A stretch of 64,000 nt of DNA from Salinarimonas soli (GCF_008386575.1 NZ_VUOA01000034.1:1-64000); one strand, 5' to 3'; positions 27,343 to 36,740 are shown, numbered from the stretch's first letter. The notes: generated by a model not told the origin, from the sequence alone. Translations and numbers: made by a program.

Positions 27343-28758
27343 ATGAACGCTCCCGCCGCCGCCCTCCGCCCGAGGCCCGATGCCGCCGCGGTCGAGGCCG
27401 TCACCCACGCGCTCCAGGCCGCCTTCGGCAACCGCGTGGTGACGAGCCTCGCCGTGCGCCAGCAGCACGCCAACACGCTCACCTGGGTCGAGAACCAGCC
27501 CCCCGACGTGGTGGTCTATCCCCAGACCACGGAGGAGGTGGCTCAGGTGGTGCGGCTATGCGCCGAGCACCGGGTGCCGATCATCCCCTTCGGCACGGGC
27601 ACCTCCTTCGAGGGCCACACCAACGCGCCCTTCGGCGGCGTCTCCGTCGACACCTCGATGATGAAGGCCGTGGTCGCCGTCCACGCGGAGGACCTCGACT
27701 GCGTGGTCGAGCCCGGCGTCACCCGCAAGCAGCTCAACGAGCACCTGCGGGATATGGGCCTGTTCTTCCCCATCGATCCCGGGGCCGACGCCTCGCTCGG
27801 CGGCATGGTGGGGACGCGGGCGTCGGGCACCAACGCCGTGCGCTACGGGACGATGAAGGACAACGTCCTGTCTCTCACCGTCGTGACCCCGAACGGCGAC
27901 GTGGTGCGCACCTCGCGGCGCGCCAAGAAGACCTCGGCCGGCTACGACCTCACCCGCCTCTTCGTGGGCTCCGAGGGCACGCTCGGCATCGTGACGCAGA
28001 TCACCCTGAAGCTCCACGGCATCCCCGAGGCCATCTCGGCGGGCGTCTGCCCGTTCCCGACCGTTCGGGCGGCCTGCGACGCCACCATCCTCGCGATCCA
28101 GTCGGGCATCCCCGTCGCCCGCATCGAGCTCCTCGACGAGGTGCAGGTACGCGCCTGCAACATCTACTCGAAGCTCACGCTGCCCGAGACCCCGATGCTC
28201 TTCGTGGAGTTCCACGGCACCGAGGCCGGAGTCCAGGAGCAGGCCGAGCGCTTCGGCGAGATCGCGGGCGACGCGGGCGGCGGGCCCTTCGACTGGGCCA
28301 CCAAGGCCGAGGACCGCTCCCGGCTCTGGCAGGCCCGCCACGACGCCTATTGGGCCTCCATGGTGCTCCGCCCCGGCGCCAAGGGCGTGTCGACGGACGT
28401 GTGCGTGCCGATCTCGCGCCTCGCCGAATGCGTCGAGGAGACGAAGCGCGACATCGAGGCGTCCGGCATGATCGCGCCCATCGTCGGCCATGTGGGCGAC
28501 GGCAACTTCCATGTCCTGCCGCTCGTCGACATGGACGACGAGGGCGACATCGCGCGGGCAAAGGCTTTCGTGGAGCGCCTCGTCGAGCGGGCGCTCGCCA
28601 TGGAGGGCACCTGCACGGGCGAGCACGGGGTGGGCCAGAAGAAGATGAAGTACCTGGAGGCCGAGCACGGGCCCGAGGCGCTCGACCTCATGCGTGTCCT
28701 CAAGCGGGCGATCGATCCCCACGACATCATGAACCCCGGCAAGATAGTCGCGCTCTGA
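27343..28758 (+). CDS. FAD-linked oxidase, D-lactate dehydrogenase (cytochrome)-like
   Basis: The 471-residue product is a VAO-type flavoprotein. The FAD-binding domain contains VVVYPQTTEEVAQVVRLCAEHRVPIIPFGTGTSFEGHT, then VEPGVTRKQLNEHLRD, DPGADASLGGMVGTRASGTNAVRYGTM and LFVGSEGTLGIVTQ. The C-terminal part has GHVGDGNFHVLPLVD and the terminal GEHGVGQKKMKYLEAEHG and DPHDIMNPGKI, all typical of LDHD/GlcD. Likely substrates are D-lactate or another D-2-hydroxyacid, passing electrons to cytochrome c or quinone (known family). ATG 27343 is the family start. Confidence 0.88.
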   Translation: MNAPAAALRPRPDAAAVEAVTHALQAAFGNRVVTSLAVRQQHANTLTWVENQPPDVVVYPQTTEEVAQVVRLCAEHRVPIIPFGTGTSFEGHTNAPFGGVSVDTSMMKAVVAVHAEDLDCVVEPGVTRKQLNEHLRDMGLFFPIDPGADASLGGMVGTRASGTNAVRYGTMKDNVLSLTVVTPNGDVVRTSRRAKKTSAGYDLTRLFVGSEGTLGIVTQITLKLHGIPEAISAGVCPFPTVRAACDATILAIQSGIPVARIELLDEVQVRACNIYSKLTLPETPMLFVEFHGTEAGVQEQAERFGEIAGDAGGGPFDWATKAEDRSRLWQARHDAYWASMVLRPGAKGVSTDVCVPISRLAECVEETKRDIEASGMIAPIVGHVGDGNFHVLPLVDMDDEGDIARAKAFVERLVERALAMEGTCTGEHGVGQKKMKYLEAEHGPEALDLMRVLKRAIDPHDIMNPGKIVAL

Positions 28759-28800
28759 CGCCACCTTGCCGGGTCCGGCGCCACACGAGACCCGCACCAC

Positions 28801-31800
28801 TTGCGCGACATCCTCACCGTCCTGGCGATCATCCTGATCGCGGCGCTCACCGCCGCGGTCGCCGCGCCCCCGTTCGTGCATTGGGAATCCTATCGCGAGA
28901 TCATCGACCGCGGCATCACCCAGGCCGCCGGCACCCCGGCCCATACCGAGGGCGCGATCGGCATCCGCCTCCTGCCGACCCCGCGCATCCGCATCGAGCG
29001 GCTGCGGCTCGGCGAGGGCGCCGGTCCCTCGCTGCGCGCCGCCGAACTCTCGTCGGAGATCGGCCTGTCCTCGCTCCTGCGCGGCGAGGTGCGGTTCATG
29101 GATGGGCAGGTCGAGCGCGCGGAGATCCGCATTCCCATGGGCCCGGACGGGCGCCTGCTCCTGCCGGCCCTGGGCCAGGGGGACGTGGCGGAGCGCTATG
29201 CGCTCGAGAACTTCTCCATCGGCCAACTCCTCGTCACCGCGTTCGCGCCGCAGACGGGCCGGACCGACCAGATCCATGCGGAAGACGTGCGGATCTCGGG
29301 GCCCTCACTTGCCGGCCCCTGGCGGGTGGAGGGCCGCACGGGCACGTTCCCGTTCCGCCTCGCCTCCGGCCTGCCCGGGCGCGACGGCGCCGTGCCGATC
29401 CGGCTCGGGGGCGGGGGCGGCGCGAATCCGCGCCTCGACCTCGACGCCCGCCTGTCCTTCGACCGCAAGGGGGAGGGCGTGGCGCCGCAGCTCGCCGGCA
29501 CGGCGCGGCTTGCGGCCGGGCCGCCGGCCCAGGAAGCCGAGGCGTTCCCCCTGCCGGCGGCGGCCGCGGGCGAGTTCCGGATGGCCGGCCGCGTCGTCGA
29601 GCTCGACAAGCTCGCGATCGATCTCGGCGAGGGACCCACCGGCGCGCGCCTCACGGGTACGGGGCGCTTCACCCTCGACGACCCCCTTCTGGCGCTGACC
29701 CTCGAGGGACGACGCCTCGATCTCGACAGCCTGCTTGCGACCGCGGGCGGCGCGGCCCTGCGGGAGCGCGTGGCGCAAGGAACCCTGCCCCCGCGCGGCG
29801 TTCCGGTCGCCCTCGATCTGTCGCTGGGAAGCGTCGGCTATCTCGGCGAGGAACTCACGGGGGTGCGCCTGTCGGGGCGCAGCGCCGCGGAGGGCCTGCG
29901 GCTCGACGCCTTCGAGGTCACCGCTCCGGGCCAGACCACCCTGGCGCTGTCGGGCCAGGGCGGGGCCCTCGGCACCGGCTTCACGGGTCAGGCGCGGGTC
30001 TCCTCGAAGGCGCCCGACCGCTTCGGCCTGTTCCTGTCGCGGCTCGGCCTCTCGGAGCCGGCGACGGCCGCCATCCCCGGCGCCCCCTTCGAGGCGGAGG
30101 CGGGGATCACGGTCAGCCCGCCCGTGATCTCCCTGCGCAACCTGCGGGTCGAGGCCGCGGGCGCGGCCCTCACGGGCACCGTCCGCTACAGCGACCGGGA
30201 CGGCTTCAAACGCCCGCGCCTCGACGCGCAGATCGCGACGCAGGGGCTCGACCTGTCCGACCTGCCGCGCCTCGACGGCATCTTCGCGCTCGGCGAGGGG
30301 CTCGACCTCGGCCTCACCCTGGAGGCGCGGGGCGTGCGCTATGCGGGCGCGGGCGCAGGCCGCATCCTTGCCCGCATCGCCTCCGAGGGGCGGGCGCTGC
30401 GGATCGAGGAGCTCCAGGTCGAGGATCTCGCGGGCGCCGAGGCGCGGGTCAGCGGGCGGCTCCTGCCCGACGGCTCGGGACGGATCGACGGCCGCATCCG
30501 CGCCAAGCACGCGGCGCCCGTCATCGACGGCCTCGCCGCCTTCGCGGCCGACGCACCCTTAGGCCTCGTGCCCGCCTTCGTCCGCGAGGGGGCGCTCGAC
30601 CTCGCCTTGAGCGCGGAACGGACGGTGCCGGTCGCGGGCGGCTCCGCGCCGGGTCTGCGCACGAGCCTCAAGGGCACGGTGGCGGGCGGTCCGTTCGAGG
30701 CGCAGCTTCTGGCGGCCGACGGCATGCCGCAATCCCTCGACGTCTCGCTCCAGACCGCCGACACCGCCCGCTGGCTCGGCCAGGCCCATCCGCTGGTGGC
30801 CGGCAAGCCCTCGGCGCTGACGCTCCAGGGCAAGCGCACGGGGCCCGGCCGGTTCACGGTCTCGGCCAATGGCGACCTCGCCGGGCTGCGGCTCTCCACC
30901 GTGCGGCCCTTCGCCTATCTCAATGAGGAGGGCGTGCTGGACGCGGGCGAGGCGACGCTCGCCACGGCCGACCTGCGGCCCGTCCTGCTCCTGCTCGGTG
31001 CCGGCGACGCGGCGGGCGCGCCCGTCCCCGCCGACCTGCGCCTGAGCCTGTCGCGCGACCGGGCCTCCTCGGTTCTCGCCGCGGGCGGGCGGATCGCGGG
31101 CGAGCCCGTCCAGGCGCGCCTCACGGGCACGGGGCTTCGCGACATCGCGGGCGAGGTCTCGCTCGGCGCCGTCTCGGTGCCCTGGCTCGTCCAGACCTTC
31201 GCCACCGGCCCCGTGGCCGAGCCGCGCCCGGGCAACTTGTGGTCCAACGCCGCCTTCGCGGCGCCGCGCCGGCCGGCCCTGGAGGGGGCGGTCGGCGTGC
31301 GGGCCGCGCGCCTCGACCTCGGGCGGGGCCTGGAGGCGCGCGACGCCCGCTTCCAGCTCGCCGCCACCCGGGACGGCCTTGCGCTGCGCGATCTCACGGC
31401 GGGCCTCGCGGGCGGCCAGGTGGCCGGGACCGCGACCCTCGGGCGCCAGGGTGCGCGGCTCTCGCTCGTGGGCGAGGGCAGCGTCGCCGACATCCCACTC
31501 GCCGATCTCCTGGGCGCCGGCGCCCCGGCCGGGCGCCTCACGGGACAGGTGAACCTCGGCGGGGCGGGGGAGAGCCCGGCGGCGCTCGTGGCGAACCTCG
31601 CGGGCGAGGGGAGGGCGTCGATCGCCGGCCTCGCCCTGCCGTCGGCCGCGCCCGCCGCCGTGGAGCGCACCCTCACCCGCGTGCTCGCCGAGAGCGATCC
31701 CCTGAACCCGCGCCGCCTCGCCGACACCCTCGACGCCGAGCTCGCCCGCAGCCCGTTCACGGTGCCCCGGCTCGACGCGGCCATGACGGTCGTGAACGGC

Positions 31801-32529
31801 GTCATGCGCGCCAACCCGGTCGACCTCGCGGCGAGCGGGGCCGCCTGGCAGGGGGCAGTCTCCCTCGACCTGCGCAACCTCACCGTCGAGGCTCGCGGCC
31901 TCCTGACGGGCGGCGTCGCCCCGAAGGGCTGGTCCGGGCCGCTGCCCGCCGTCGCGCTCGCCTGGCGCGGCCCGGTCCGTGGGCTCCGCCGGGAGGCGGA
32001 TCCGGGGCCGCTCACCAACGGCCTCGCGGCCATCGTGCTTCAGCGGGAGCTGGAGCGCATCGAGCTGTTCGAGATGGAGGCGAACGAGCGCGCCCGGCTC
32101 CAGCAACGCCTCGGCATGGAGCGCCAGCGCCGGGAGGATGCCCGGCGCGCCCAGGAAGAGGCCGCCCGGCGCGCCCAGGAGGAAGCGGCCCGCCGCGCCA
32201 TCGAGGAGCGCCAAGCCCGGGAGGCCCAGGCCGAGGCCGAGCGCCAGGCCCGGATCCGCGCCCAGCAGGAGGCGGAGCGCGCGCGCCAGGAGGCCGACCG
32301 CGCCCGCATCGAGGAGCGCCGCCGCCAGGAGACGGAGGCCGCCGCCCGCAAGGCCGCCGAGGACGCCGAGCGGCGCCGCGCCGCCGAGGAGACCCAGCGC
32401 CGCCGCCGCGAGGCCGAGGCCGCGCGCCGCGCTGCGGAGGAGGCCGAGCTCAAGCGCCTCATCGAGGAGACGCAGCGCGAGATCAACCGGGCCCCAGCCC
32501 GCCCGCCCGAGCCGCCCCCGCCGATTTGA
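28801..32529 (+). CDS. AsmA-like protein with long charged helical tail
   Basis: This 1242-residue protein starts with an N-terminal membrane anchor (ILTVLAIILIAALTAAVAAP) and AsmA signature VHWESYREII...GIRLLPTPRIRIERLRLG. It continues as a long periplasmic repetitive beta-strand region, the AsmA/TamB-type lipid-conduit architecture implicated in phospholipid transport and outer-membrane assembly. The AsmA C-terminal domain appears near 940-1060 (VVNGVMRANPVDLAASGAAW). From about residue 1081 to 1230 it becomes an almost continuous Glu/Arg/Ala helix (repeats like RRAQEEAA), then a Pro-rich end PARPPEPPPPI. That tail is not part of usual AsmA. The start is TTG 28801 with only a weak binding site. 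Confidence 0.85.
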   Translation: MRDILTVLAIILIAALTAAVAAPPFVHWESYREIIDRGITQAAGTPAHTEGAIGIRLLPTPRIRIERLRLGEGAGPSLRAAELSSEIGLSSLLRGEVRFMDGQVERAEIRIPMGPDGRLLLPALGQGDVAERYALENFSIGQLLVTAFAPQTGRTDQIHAEDVRISGPSLAGPWRVEGRTGTFPFRLASGLPGRDGAVPIRLGGGGGANPRLDLDARLSFDRKGEGVAPQLAGTARLAAGPPAQEAEAFPLPAAAAGEFRMAGRVVELDKLAIDLGEGPTGARLTGTGRFTLDDPLLALTLEGRRLDLDSLLATAGGAALRERVAQGTLPPRGVPVALDLSLGSVGYLGEELTGVRLSGRSAAEGLRLDAFEVTAPGQTTLALSGQGGALGTGFTGQARVSSKAPDRFGLFLSRLGLSEPATAAIPGAPFEAEAGITVSPPVISLRNLRVEAAGAALTGTVRYSDRDGFKRPRLDAQIATQGLDLSDLPRLDGIFALGEGLDLGLTLEARGVRYAGAGAGRILARIASEGRALRIEELQVEDLAGAEARVSGRLLPDGSGRIDGRIRAKHAAPVIDGLAAFAADAPLGLVPAFVREGALDLALSAERTVPVAGGSAPGLRTSLKGTVAGGPFEAQLLAADGMPQSLDVSLQTADTARWLGQAHPLVAGKPSALTLQGKRTGPGRFTVSANGDLAGLRLSTVRPFAYLNEEGVLDAGEATLATADLRPVLLLLGAGDAAGAPVPADLRLSLSRDRASSVLAAGGRIAGEPVQARLTGTGLRDIAGEVSLGAVSVPWLVQTFATGPVAEPRPGNLWSNAAFAAPRRPALEGAVGVRAARLDLGRGLEARDARFQLAATRDGLALRDLTAGLAGGQVAGTATLGRQGARLSLVGEGSVADIPLADLLGAGAPAGRLTGQVNLGGAGESPAALVANLAGEGRASIAGLALPSAAPAAVERTLTRVLAESDPLNPRRLADTLDAELARSPFTVPRLDAAMTVVNGVMRANPVDLAASGAAWQGAVSLDLRNLTVEARGLLTGGVAPKGWSGPLPAVALAWRGPVRGLRREADPGPLTNGLAAIVLQRELERIELFEMEANERARLQQRLGMERQRREDARRAQEEAARRAQEEAARRAIEERQAREAQAEAERQARIRAQQEAERARQEADRARIEERRRQETEAAARKAAEDAERRRAAEETQRRRREAEAARRAAEEAELKRLIEETQREINRAPARPPEPPPPI

Positions 32530-32561
32530 GGGGTTCGCTTCGCGGGTTGCAATTCACTCGC

Positions 32562-32851
32562 CTCATGCTGAGGAGCGCTCGCAGAGCGCGTCTCGAAGCA
32601 CGCAGGGCGCTGCAACCGCCGTCCGGAGATCCCTGGAGCGCCCGTCGCGGCTTAAGCACTCCCCTCTCTCAGGGGGAGCGGGGTCGGGGGTGAGGGGGTA
32701 CCACGCGGATCCAATCATCTCCCCCTCATGCTGAGGAGCCTGCGCCAGCAGGCGTCTCGAAGCACGCACCACCTCTGCCAAGGCCGTCCGGCGACCTCTG
32801 GAGCGCCCTTCGAGGCCCCGCGTTGCGGGGCGCCTCAGGACGAGGGGAGGG
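32562..32851. repeat. Composite repeat A-B-A between AsmA-like and TrmA-like genes
   Basis: The 350-base convergent junction is filled by a family A element (32562-32652) with hairpin GCGCTC (32575-32580) / GAGCGC (32584-32589), a B palindrome (about 32661-32700), and a complete A element (32727-32851). The second A has hairpins GCCTGC (32738-32743) / GCAGGC (32748-32753) and GCCCCGC-GTT-GCGGGGC. The boxes CTCATGCTGAGGAG and GTCTCGAAGCACGCA are identical in both A copies while the hairpin stems differ. No gene is supported here. Confidence 0.8.
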
Positions 32852-32879
32852 TGGGACCAATCGCCCGCAGATCAGCCCC

Positions 32880-34112
32880 TCACCGCCGGCTCTTCGGCCG
32901 CCGGAACAGGCCCACGAGCTCCACGTGAGGGCTGTGGCGGAACTGGTCGACGGGGGTCACCCGCTCCAGGCGGTAGCCGCCCGCGATGAGGATCCCGGCG
33001 TCGCGGGCGAATGTGCCTGCGTCGCAGGAGACGCTCGCCACCACGGGCACCTTCGAGGCCGCGAGCTGCCGGGCCTGCGCCTCGGCGCCGGCGCGCGGCG
33101 GATCCATCACCACGGCATCGAAGCGGTCGAGCTCGAGGGGCAGGAGCGGGCGGCGGAAGAGATCGCGGGGCTCGATCATGACGCGACGCAGGCCCGGCGT
33201 GGAGCGCGCCGCGCGGTCGAGAGCCTGGAGCGCCGGCTTGTCCTGCTCCACCGCGAGCACCTCTGCCCGCTCGGCGAGGCGGAGCGCGAAGGGCCCGCAG
33301 CCCGCGAAGAGATCCGCGACGCGCTTCGCGCCGGAGCAAGCCTCGACGACGAGCCCCGCGAGGGTCTCTTCGCCGAGCCGCGTCGCCTGGAGGAACCCCC
33401 CCGGCGGCAGGACGAGGGTCGCGCGTCCCATCGGCACGGTCGGGGGGCGCCGCTCCACGACGATGTCGCCATGGATCGAGAGGCGGGCAAGGTCGAGCTC
33501 GTTCGCGGCCGCGACGAGGGATTGCCGCAGGGACGGATTCGCCGGGCCGTGGCCGCGGACGTCCATGTCGAGACCGCCGTCGGTTGCCGTGACCCCGATG
33601 TCGAGTGGCTTCTTCGAGCGCGCCAGGCGCCGGGCCACCGCCAGCGCGAGGGCGGGCGAGGGCAAGAGCGCCGGGGTCGCGATGGGGCAATGGGTGATGG
33701 AGACGAGATCGTGGGTGCGCAGCGCCATGAAGCCCACCGCCATCCCCTCCGGCGTCTGGCGCGCATGGAAGGTGAGGCGCCGCCGCCCGTCGCCGTGGGC
33801 GTCGACGAGAGGCGCTACCTCGGCCTCGATCCCGGCCCGTCGCAGCGTGTCCACGACGAGCCCGTGCTTCCAAGCGGCGTAGGTGTCGGACGCGATATGC
33901 TGGGTGACGCAGCCGCCGCACTGGAAGAAATAGGGGCAGAAGGGCTCGATCCGGCTGGGGGAGGGATCCTCCACCGCGACGAGCCGGGCGCGGGCCCCGT
34001 CGCGCTCTACGAGCGCCGTCTCCCCCGGCAACGTATAGGGCACGAAGGTCGGCCCGGGGCCGACCCCGTCGCCGCGGGCGCCGAGGGCTTCGATGCGGAT
34101 CCGTTCAGCCAA
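32880..34112 (-). CDS. TrmA/RlmD-family RNA (uracil-5-)methyltransferase
   Basis: This 410-residue enzyme methylates C5 of a uridine in tRNA or 23S rRNA. A [4Fe-4S] site is formed by CPYFFQCGGC plus Cys in THCPIATP. The SAM domain has VADLFAGCGPFALRLA, VVMDPPRAGA, and the catalytic SVSCDAGTFARD with its nucleophilic Cys. A TRAM-like N-terminal segment (IEALGARGDGVG) is present. Whether it is TrmA-, RlmC- or RlmD-like cannot be decided. I chose TTG 34112 because GGAG lies 6 bases upstream; it overlaps the tlyA stop by 8 bases, so the pair is translationally coupled. Confidence 0.88.
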   Translation of the reverse strand: MAERIRIEALGARGDGVGPGPTFVPYTLPGETALVERDGARARLVAVEDPSPSRIEPFCPYFFQCGGCVTQHIASDTYAAWKHGLVVDTLRRAGIEAEVAPLVDAHGDGRRRLTFHARQTPEGMAVGFMALRTHDLVSITHCPIATPALLPSPALALAVARRLARSKKPLDIGVTATDGGLDMDVRGHGPANPSLRQSLVAAANELDLARLSIHGDIVVERRPPTVPMGRATLVLPPGGFLQATRLGEETLAGLVVEACSGAKRVADLFAGCGPFALRLAERAEVLAVEQDKPALQALDRAARSTPGLRRVMIEPRDLFRRPLLPLELDRFDAVVMDPPRAGAEAQARQLAASKVPVVASVSCDAGTFARDAGILIAGGYRLERVTPVDQFRHSPHVELVGLFRRPKSRR

Positions 34113-34836
34113 GGCGCGCTCCAATCAAGAATTCGACGTTGCCGTCGCCGCCGGCGATCGGTGAGGGGACGAGGCCGAGGACCTGGAAGCCGAGGCCCCG
34201 CACGAGCGCCTCGATCTCCTGGCACACCGCCGTCCGCACCGCCTCGTCGCGCACGATGCCGCCCTTCGAGAGCGCCGCGCGTCCCGCCTCGAATTGCGGC
34301 TTGATCAACGCGGCAAGCCACGCGCCGGGGGCGAGCAGGGGGACAAGAGGCGGCAAGACGAGGCGCAGCGAGATGAAGCTCACGTCCACCGCGAGAACCT
34401 CGATCGGGTCGGGCACGAGCGCCCGGTCGAGGGTGCGGGCGTCCGTGCCCTCAAGGCTCACCACGCGCGCATCGCCCGCCACGTCGCGGTGCAGCTGGCC
34501 CCGGCCGACATCGACCGCGTAGACCTTCGCCGCGCCACGCGCGAGCAGGACCTGGGTGAACCCGCCCGTGGAGGCGCCGCAATCGAGGCAGGTGCGGGCC
34601 GACGGGTCGATCCCGAAGGCGTCGAGGGCCGCCGCGAGCTTCACCCCGCCGCGCGACACCCAGGGGTGGGGCGCCTGCGCCTCGATCGCGGCGTCGGGGT
34701 CCAGCATGTCGGCGGCCTTGCGCACCGGCTCGCCGCCCGCGCGCACGAGCCCCGCCTCGATCGCCGCCCGGGCCTTGGCGCGGCTGTCGAAGAAGCCTCG
34801 TTCGACGAGAAGGAGATCGGCGCGGCGGCGGCTCAT
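34105..34836 (-). CDS. tlyA: TlyA-family rRNA 2'-O-methyltransferase
   Basis: This 243-residue protein has an N-terminal S4 RNA-binding domain (RRADLLLVERGFFDSRAKARAAIEAGLV) and a FtsJ-like Rossmann methyltransferase domain (CLDCGASTGGFTQVLLARGAAKVYAVDVG, then LAVDVSFISLRLVLPPL and IKPQFEAG). Mycobacterial TlyA methylates 16S and 23S rRNA ribose positions; older annotations call it hemolysin. ATG 34836. The downstream TrmA/RlmD-like gene overlaps it, making a two-gene rRNA/tRNA modification operon. Confidence 0.9.
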   Translation of the reverse strand: MSRRRADLLLVERGFFDSRAKARAAIEAGLVRAGGEPVRKAADMLDPDAAIEAQAPHPWVSRGGVKLAAALDAFGIDPSARTCLDCGASTGGFTQVLLARGAAKVYAVDVGRGQLHRDVAGDARVVSLEGTDARTLDRALVPDPIEVLAVDVSFISLRLVLPPLVPLLAPGAWLAALIKPQFEAGRAALSKGGIVRDEAVRTAVCQEIEALVRGLGFQVLGLVPSPIAGGDGNVEFLIGARLG

Positions 34837-34964
34837 CGGGGCGTGGGGCTCGGGACGGGTCCGGCGAATCGCACGAAGCGGCTAGCATCGCAACCGTGAC
34901 CGGCGTCGCGTGTTGACGGAAGCACGAGACCGGCCGACCCTTAAGGCCCCACCGGAGGACCCGC

Positions 34965-35525
34965 ATGATCCGCACCCTGTCCCTCGCCGCCCTCATCGCC
35001 GGCATCGCCCTCCCGGCGCTCGCCCAGACCCCGCCGCCCTCGGCCCAAGCGGGCCAGACGCCGCAGGACCCCTACCAGGCGCAGTTCGTCGACAACGAGG
35101 GCAAGACCATCGGGCGGCTGACCCTACGCGGCGGCGAGAGCGCCGTGGTGGCGCGCATCGAGATCCAGCCCGGCATCCTCAAGCCCGGCTGGCATGGCGC
35201 CCACTTCCACACCGTCGGCGACTGCTCGGACACGCCGAAGTTCCAGAACTCCAAGGGGCACGTGAACCACGATCAGTCCAAGCACGGCCTCCTCAACGCG
35301 GAGGGCCCGGACGAGGGCGACCTGCCCAACATCTTCGCGGCGGCGGACGGCTCGGTGAACGCCGAGATCTCCACCTTCCTCATCGGGCTTCGCGCCCAGG
35401 ACCAGGAGCCCGGCCTCCTCGACGCCGACGGCTCCGCCCTCGTGATCCATGCCAACGAGGACGACCACATGTCCCAGCCGATCGGCGGCGCGGGCGACCG
35501 GGTGGCCTGCGCGGTGATCAAGTAG
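34965..35525 (+). CDS. sodC: Cu/Zn superoxide dismutase, exported, variant zinc site
   Basis: This 186-residue protein has a signal peptide (MIRTLSLAALIAGIALPALAQ) and then the SodC beta-barrel. Copper ligands are seen in WHGAHFHTVGDC (two His), KGHVNH (bridging His) and VIHANEDD. The zinc-site His in KHG and Asp in GDLPN are present, but the second zinc His (usual GHLGDL) is replaced, reading GPDEGDL. The disulfide cysteines (GDC and VACAVIK) are present. It should convert superoxide to peroxide in the periplasm. ATG 34965 is preceded by GGAGGA. Confidence 0.9.
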   Translation: MIRTLSLAALIAGIALPALAQTPPPSAQAGQTPQDPYQAQFVDNEGKTIGRLTLRGGESAVVARIEIQPGILKPGWHGAHFHTVGDCSDTPKFQNSKGHVNHDQSKHGLLNAEGPDEGDLPNIFAAADGSVNAEISTFLIGLRAQDQEPGLLDADGSALVIHANEDDHMSQPIGGAGDRVACAVIK

Positions 35526-35573
35526 GCGGCCTGCTGAAGTAGGCATTCGGCGCCGCTGCGCGGCATCTGAAGC

Positions 35574-35712
35574 CTGGATCCCGGATCTGCACCTCGCTAC
35601 GCGAGGCTTGTCGGGGACAGTGGCGTTGGAGGTTCCCGAGACCTCTGGACCACCCTCAACGCCACTTTCCCGGACAAATCCCGCGCCAGCGGGACGCAGA
35701 TCCGGGATCCAG
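35574..35712. repeat. Family C long inverted repeat, copy C3
   Basis: The outer arms CTGGATCCCGGATCTGC (35574-35590) and its exact complement (35696-35712) enclose two half-units. Each half has its own hairpin between conserved boxes: CCTCGC (35592-35597) / GCGAGG (35601-35606) on the left and TCCCGC (35679-35684) / GCGGGA (35689-35694) on the right. It occupies the convergent sodC-azlD junction. Confidence 0.85.
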
Positions 35713-35740
35713 CGCTAAAAGCTGCGGCGAAGCCGCGCCC

Positions 35741-36055
35741 TCACAATCCCACGGCGCGGGCGAGCGCGACGGTCCCGAGGCCCGCAGCGAGAGCGGCGAG
35801 CTCGTGGCGGACGATCGCCATCACGGCTACCGCCGCCGCGAGAGCGAGGCTCGCGGCGAGGCCGGAGGCGAGAGCGACGGGGAGGATCGTGGCGGCGACG
35901 ATGCAGCCGGGGAGCGCGCGCAGGGCGCGCGCGATGCGCGGCGTCACGGAGACGCGGCTCATGAGGAGGATGCCCCCGATCCGGCACAGATAGGTGACGA
36001 GCGCCATCAGCCCGATGGCGACGGCGCTCCAGGCGGGGCCGGAGAGCTCAACCAT
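35741..36055 (-). CDS. azlD: Branched-chain amino acid exporter small subunit, AzlD family
   Basis: This 104-residue protein with four hydrophobic segments matches AzlD: MALVTYLCRIGGILLM near the start, then RALRALPGCIVAATILPVAL. AzlD is the small partner of AzlC; together (also called BrnFE) they export branched-chain amino acids. Its start overlaps the azlC stop, so the two subunits are translated together. ATG 36055. Confidence 0.88.
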   Translation of the reverse strand: MVELSGPAWSAVAIGLMALVTYLCRIGGILLMSRVSVTPRIARALRALPGCIVAATILPVALASGLAASLALAAAVAVMAIVRHELAALAAGLGTVALARAVGL

Positions 36056-36740
36056 CGCGCAAGGCCTCGACGGCCGCGCCCGCGAGCGCGCCCGCCACGA
36101 TATAGGCGTAGCCCGGCACGAGCGCCTGCACGGCCAGCGCCACGACGCCCGCGACCGCCCAGGGCAACGCGCGGCTCATCCCTCGCCAGAGGGGCACCAG
36201 CATGATGGCGAAGAAGATCGGCATCACGAGATCGAGCCCCCATGCCCGCGGGTTCGTCACGAGGGAGCCCGCGAGATAGCCCGGCACGGTGGAAACGACC
36301 CAGAGCACCCACAGCGCGACGCCCGCGCCGAGCAGCACGCCGAGATCGTTGCCGCGCTCCGCTTGGTAGCGGGTGCCGATCAGCCAGCTCGCGTCCGTGA
36401 ACAGGAACAGGGTGAGGGCGGTCGGCGCGAGCGGGGCGCCGCGCATCCAGGGCTGGACGGAGGCGCCCATCAGGATCATGCGCGCGTTGATCGTAGCGGT
36501 CAGCACGGCGATCCCGAGGAGCGTGGAGGGCGTCCATACCTCCCGCCAGAGCTCCAGCGCGACCATCTGGGCCGCGCCCGCGAAGACGAAGGCGCTGAGC
36601 CCCACGGCCTCCCACAGGGAGAGCCCCTTCTGGGCCGCGGCCGTGCCGAAGGCCGCCCCGAAGACCAGGAGGCCCGGCGTCAGGGGCAGGCAGAGGCGGG
36701 CGCCGTGCCGGCAGCCCGCGGGGGTGTAGGGCGCCGCCAT
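36048..36740 (-). CDS. azlC: Branched-chain amino acid exporter large subunit, AzlC family
   Basis: This 230-residue membrane protein of the AzlC family has GLLVFGAAFGTAAAQKGLSLWEAVGLSAFVFAGAAQMVALELW, then TINARMILMGAS and LFLFTDASWLIG, the classic sequence of this permease. I chose ATG 36740 because GAGG lies 6 bases upstream; an in-frame ATG at 36770 is possible. It exports branched-chain amino acids with AzlD. It is divergent from the photolyase-like gene. Confidence 0.88.
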   Translation of the reverse strand: MAAPYTPAGCRHGARLCLPLTPGLLVFGAAFGTAAAQKGLSLWEAVGLSAFVFAGAAQMVALELWREVWTPSTLLGIAVLTATINARMILMGASVQPWMRGAPLAPTALTLFLFTDASWLIGTRYQAERGNDLGVLLGAGVALWVLWVVSTVPGYLAGSLVTNPRAWGLDLVMPIFFAIMLVPLWRGMSRALPWAVAGVVALAVQALVPGYAYIVAGALAGAAVEALRDG

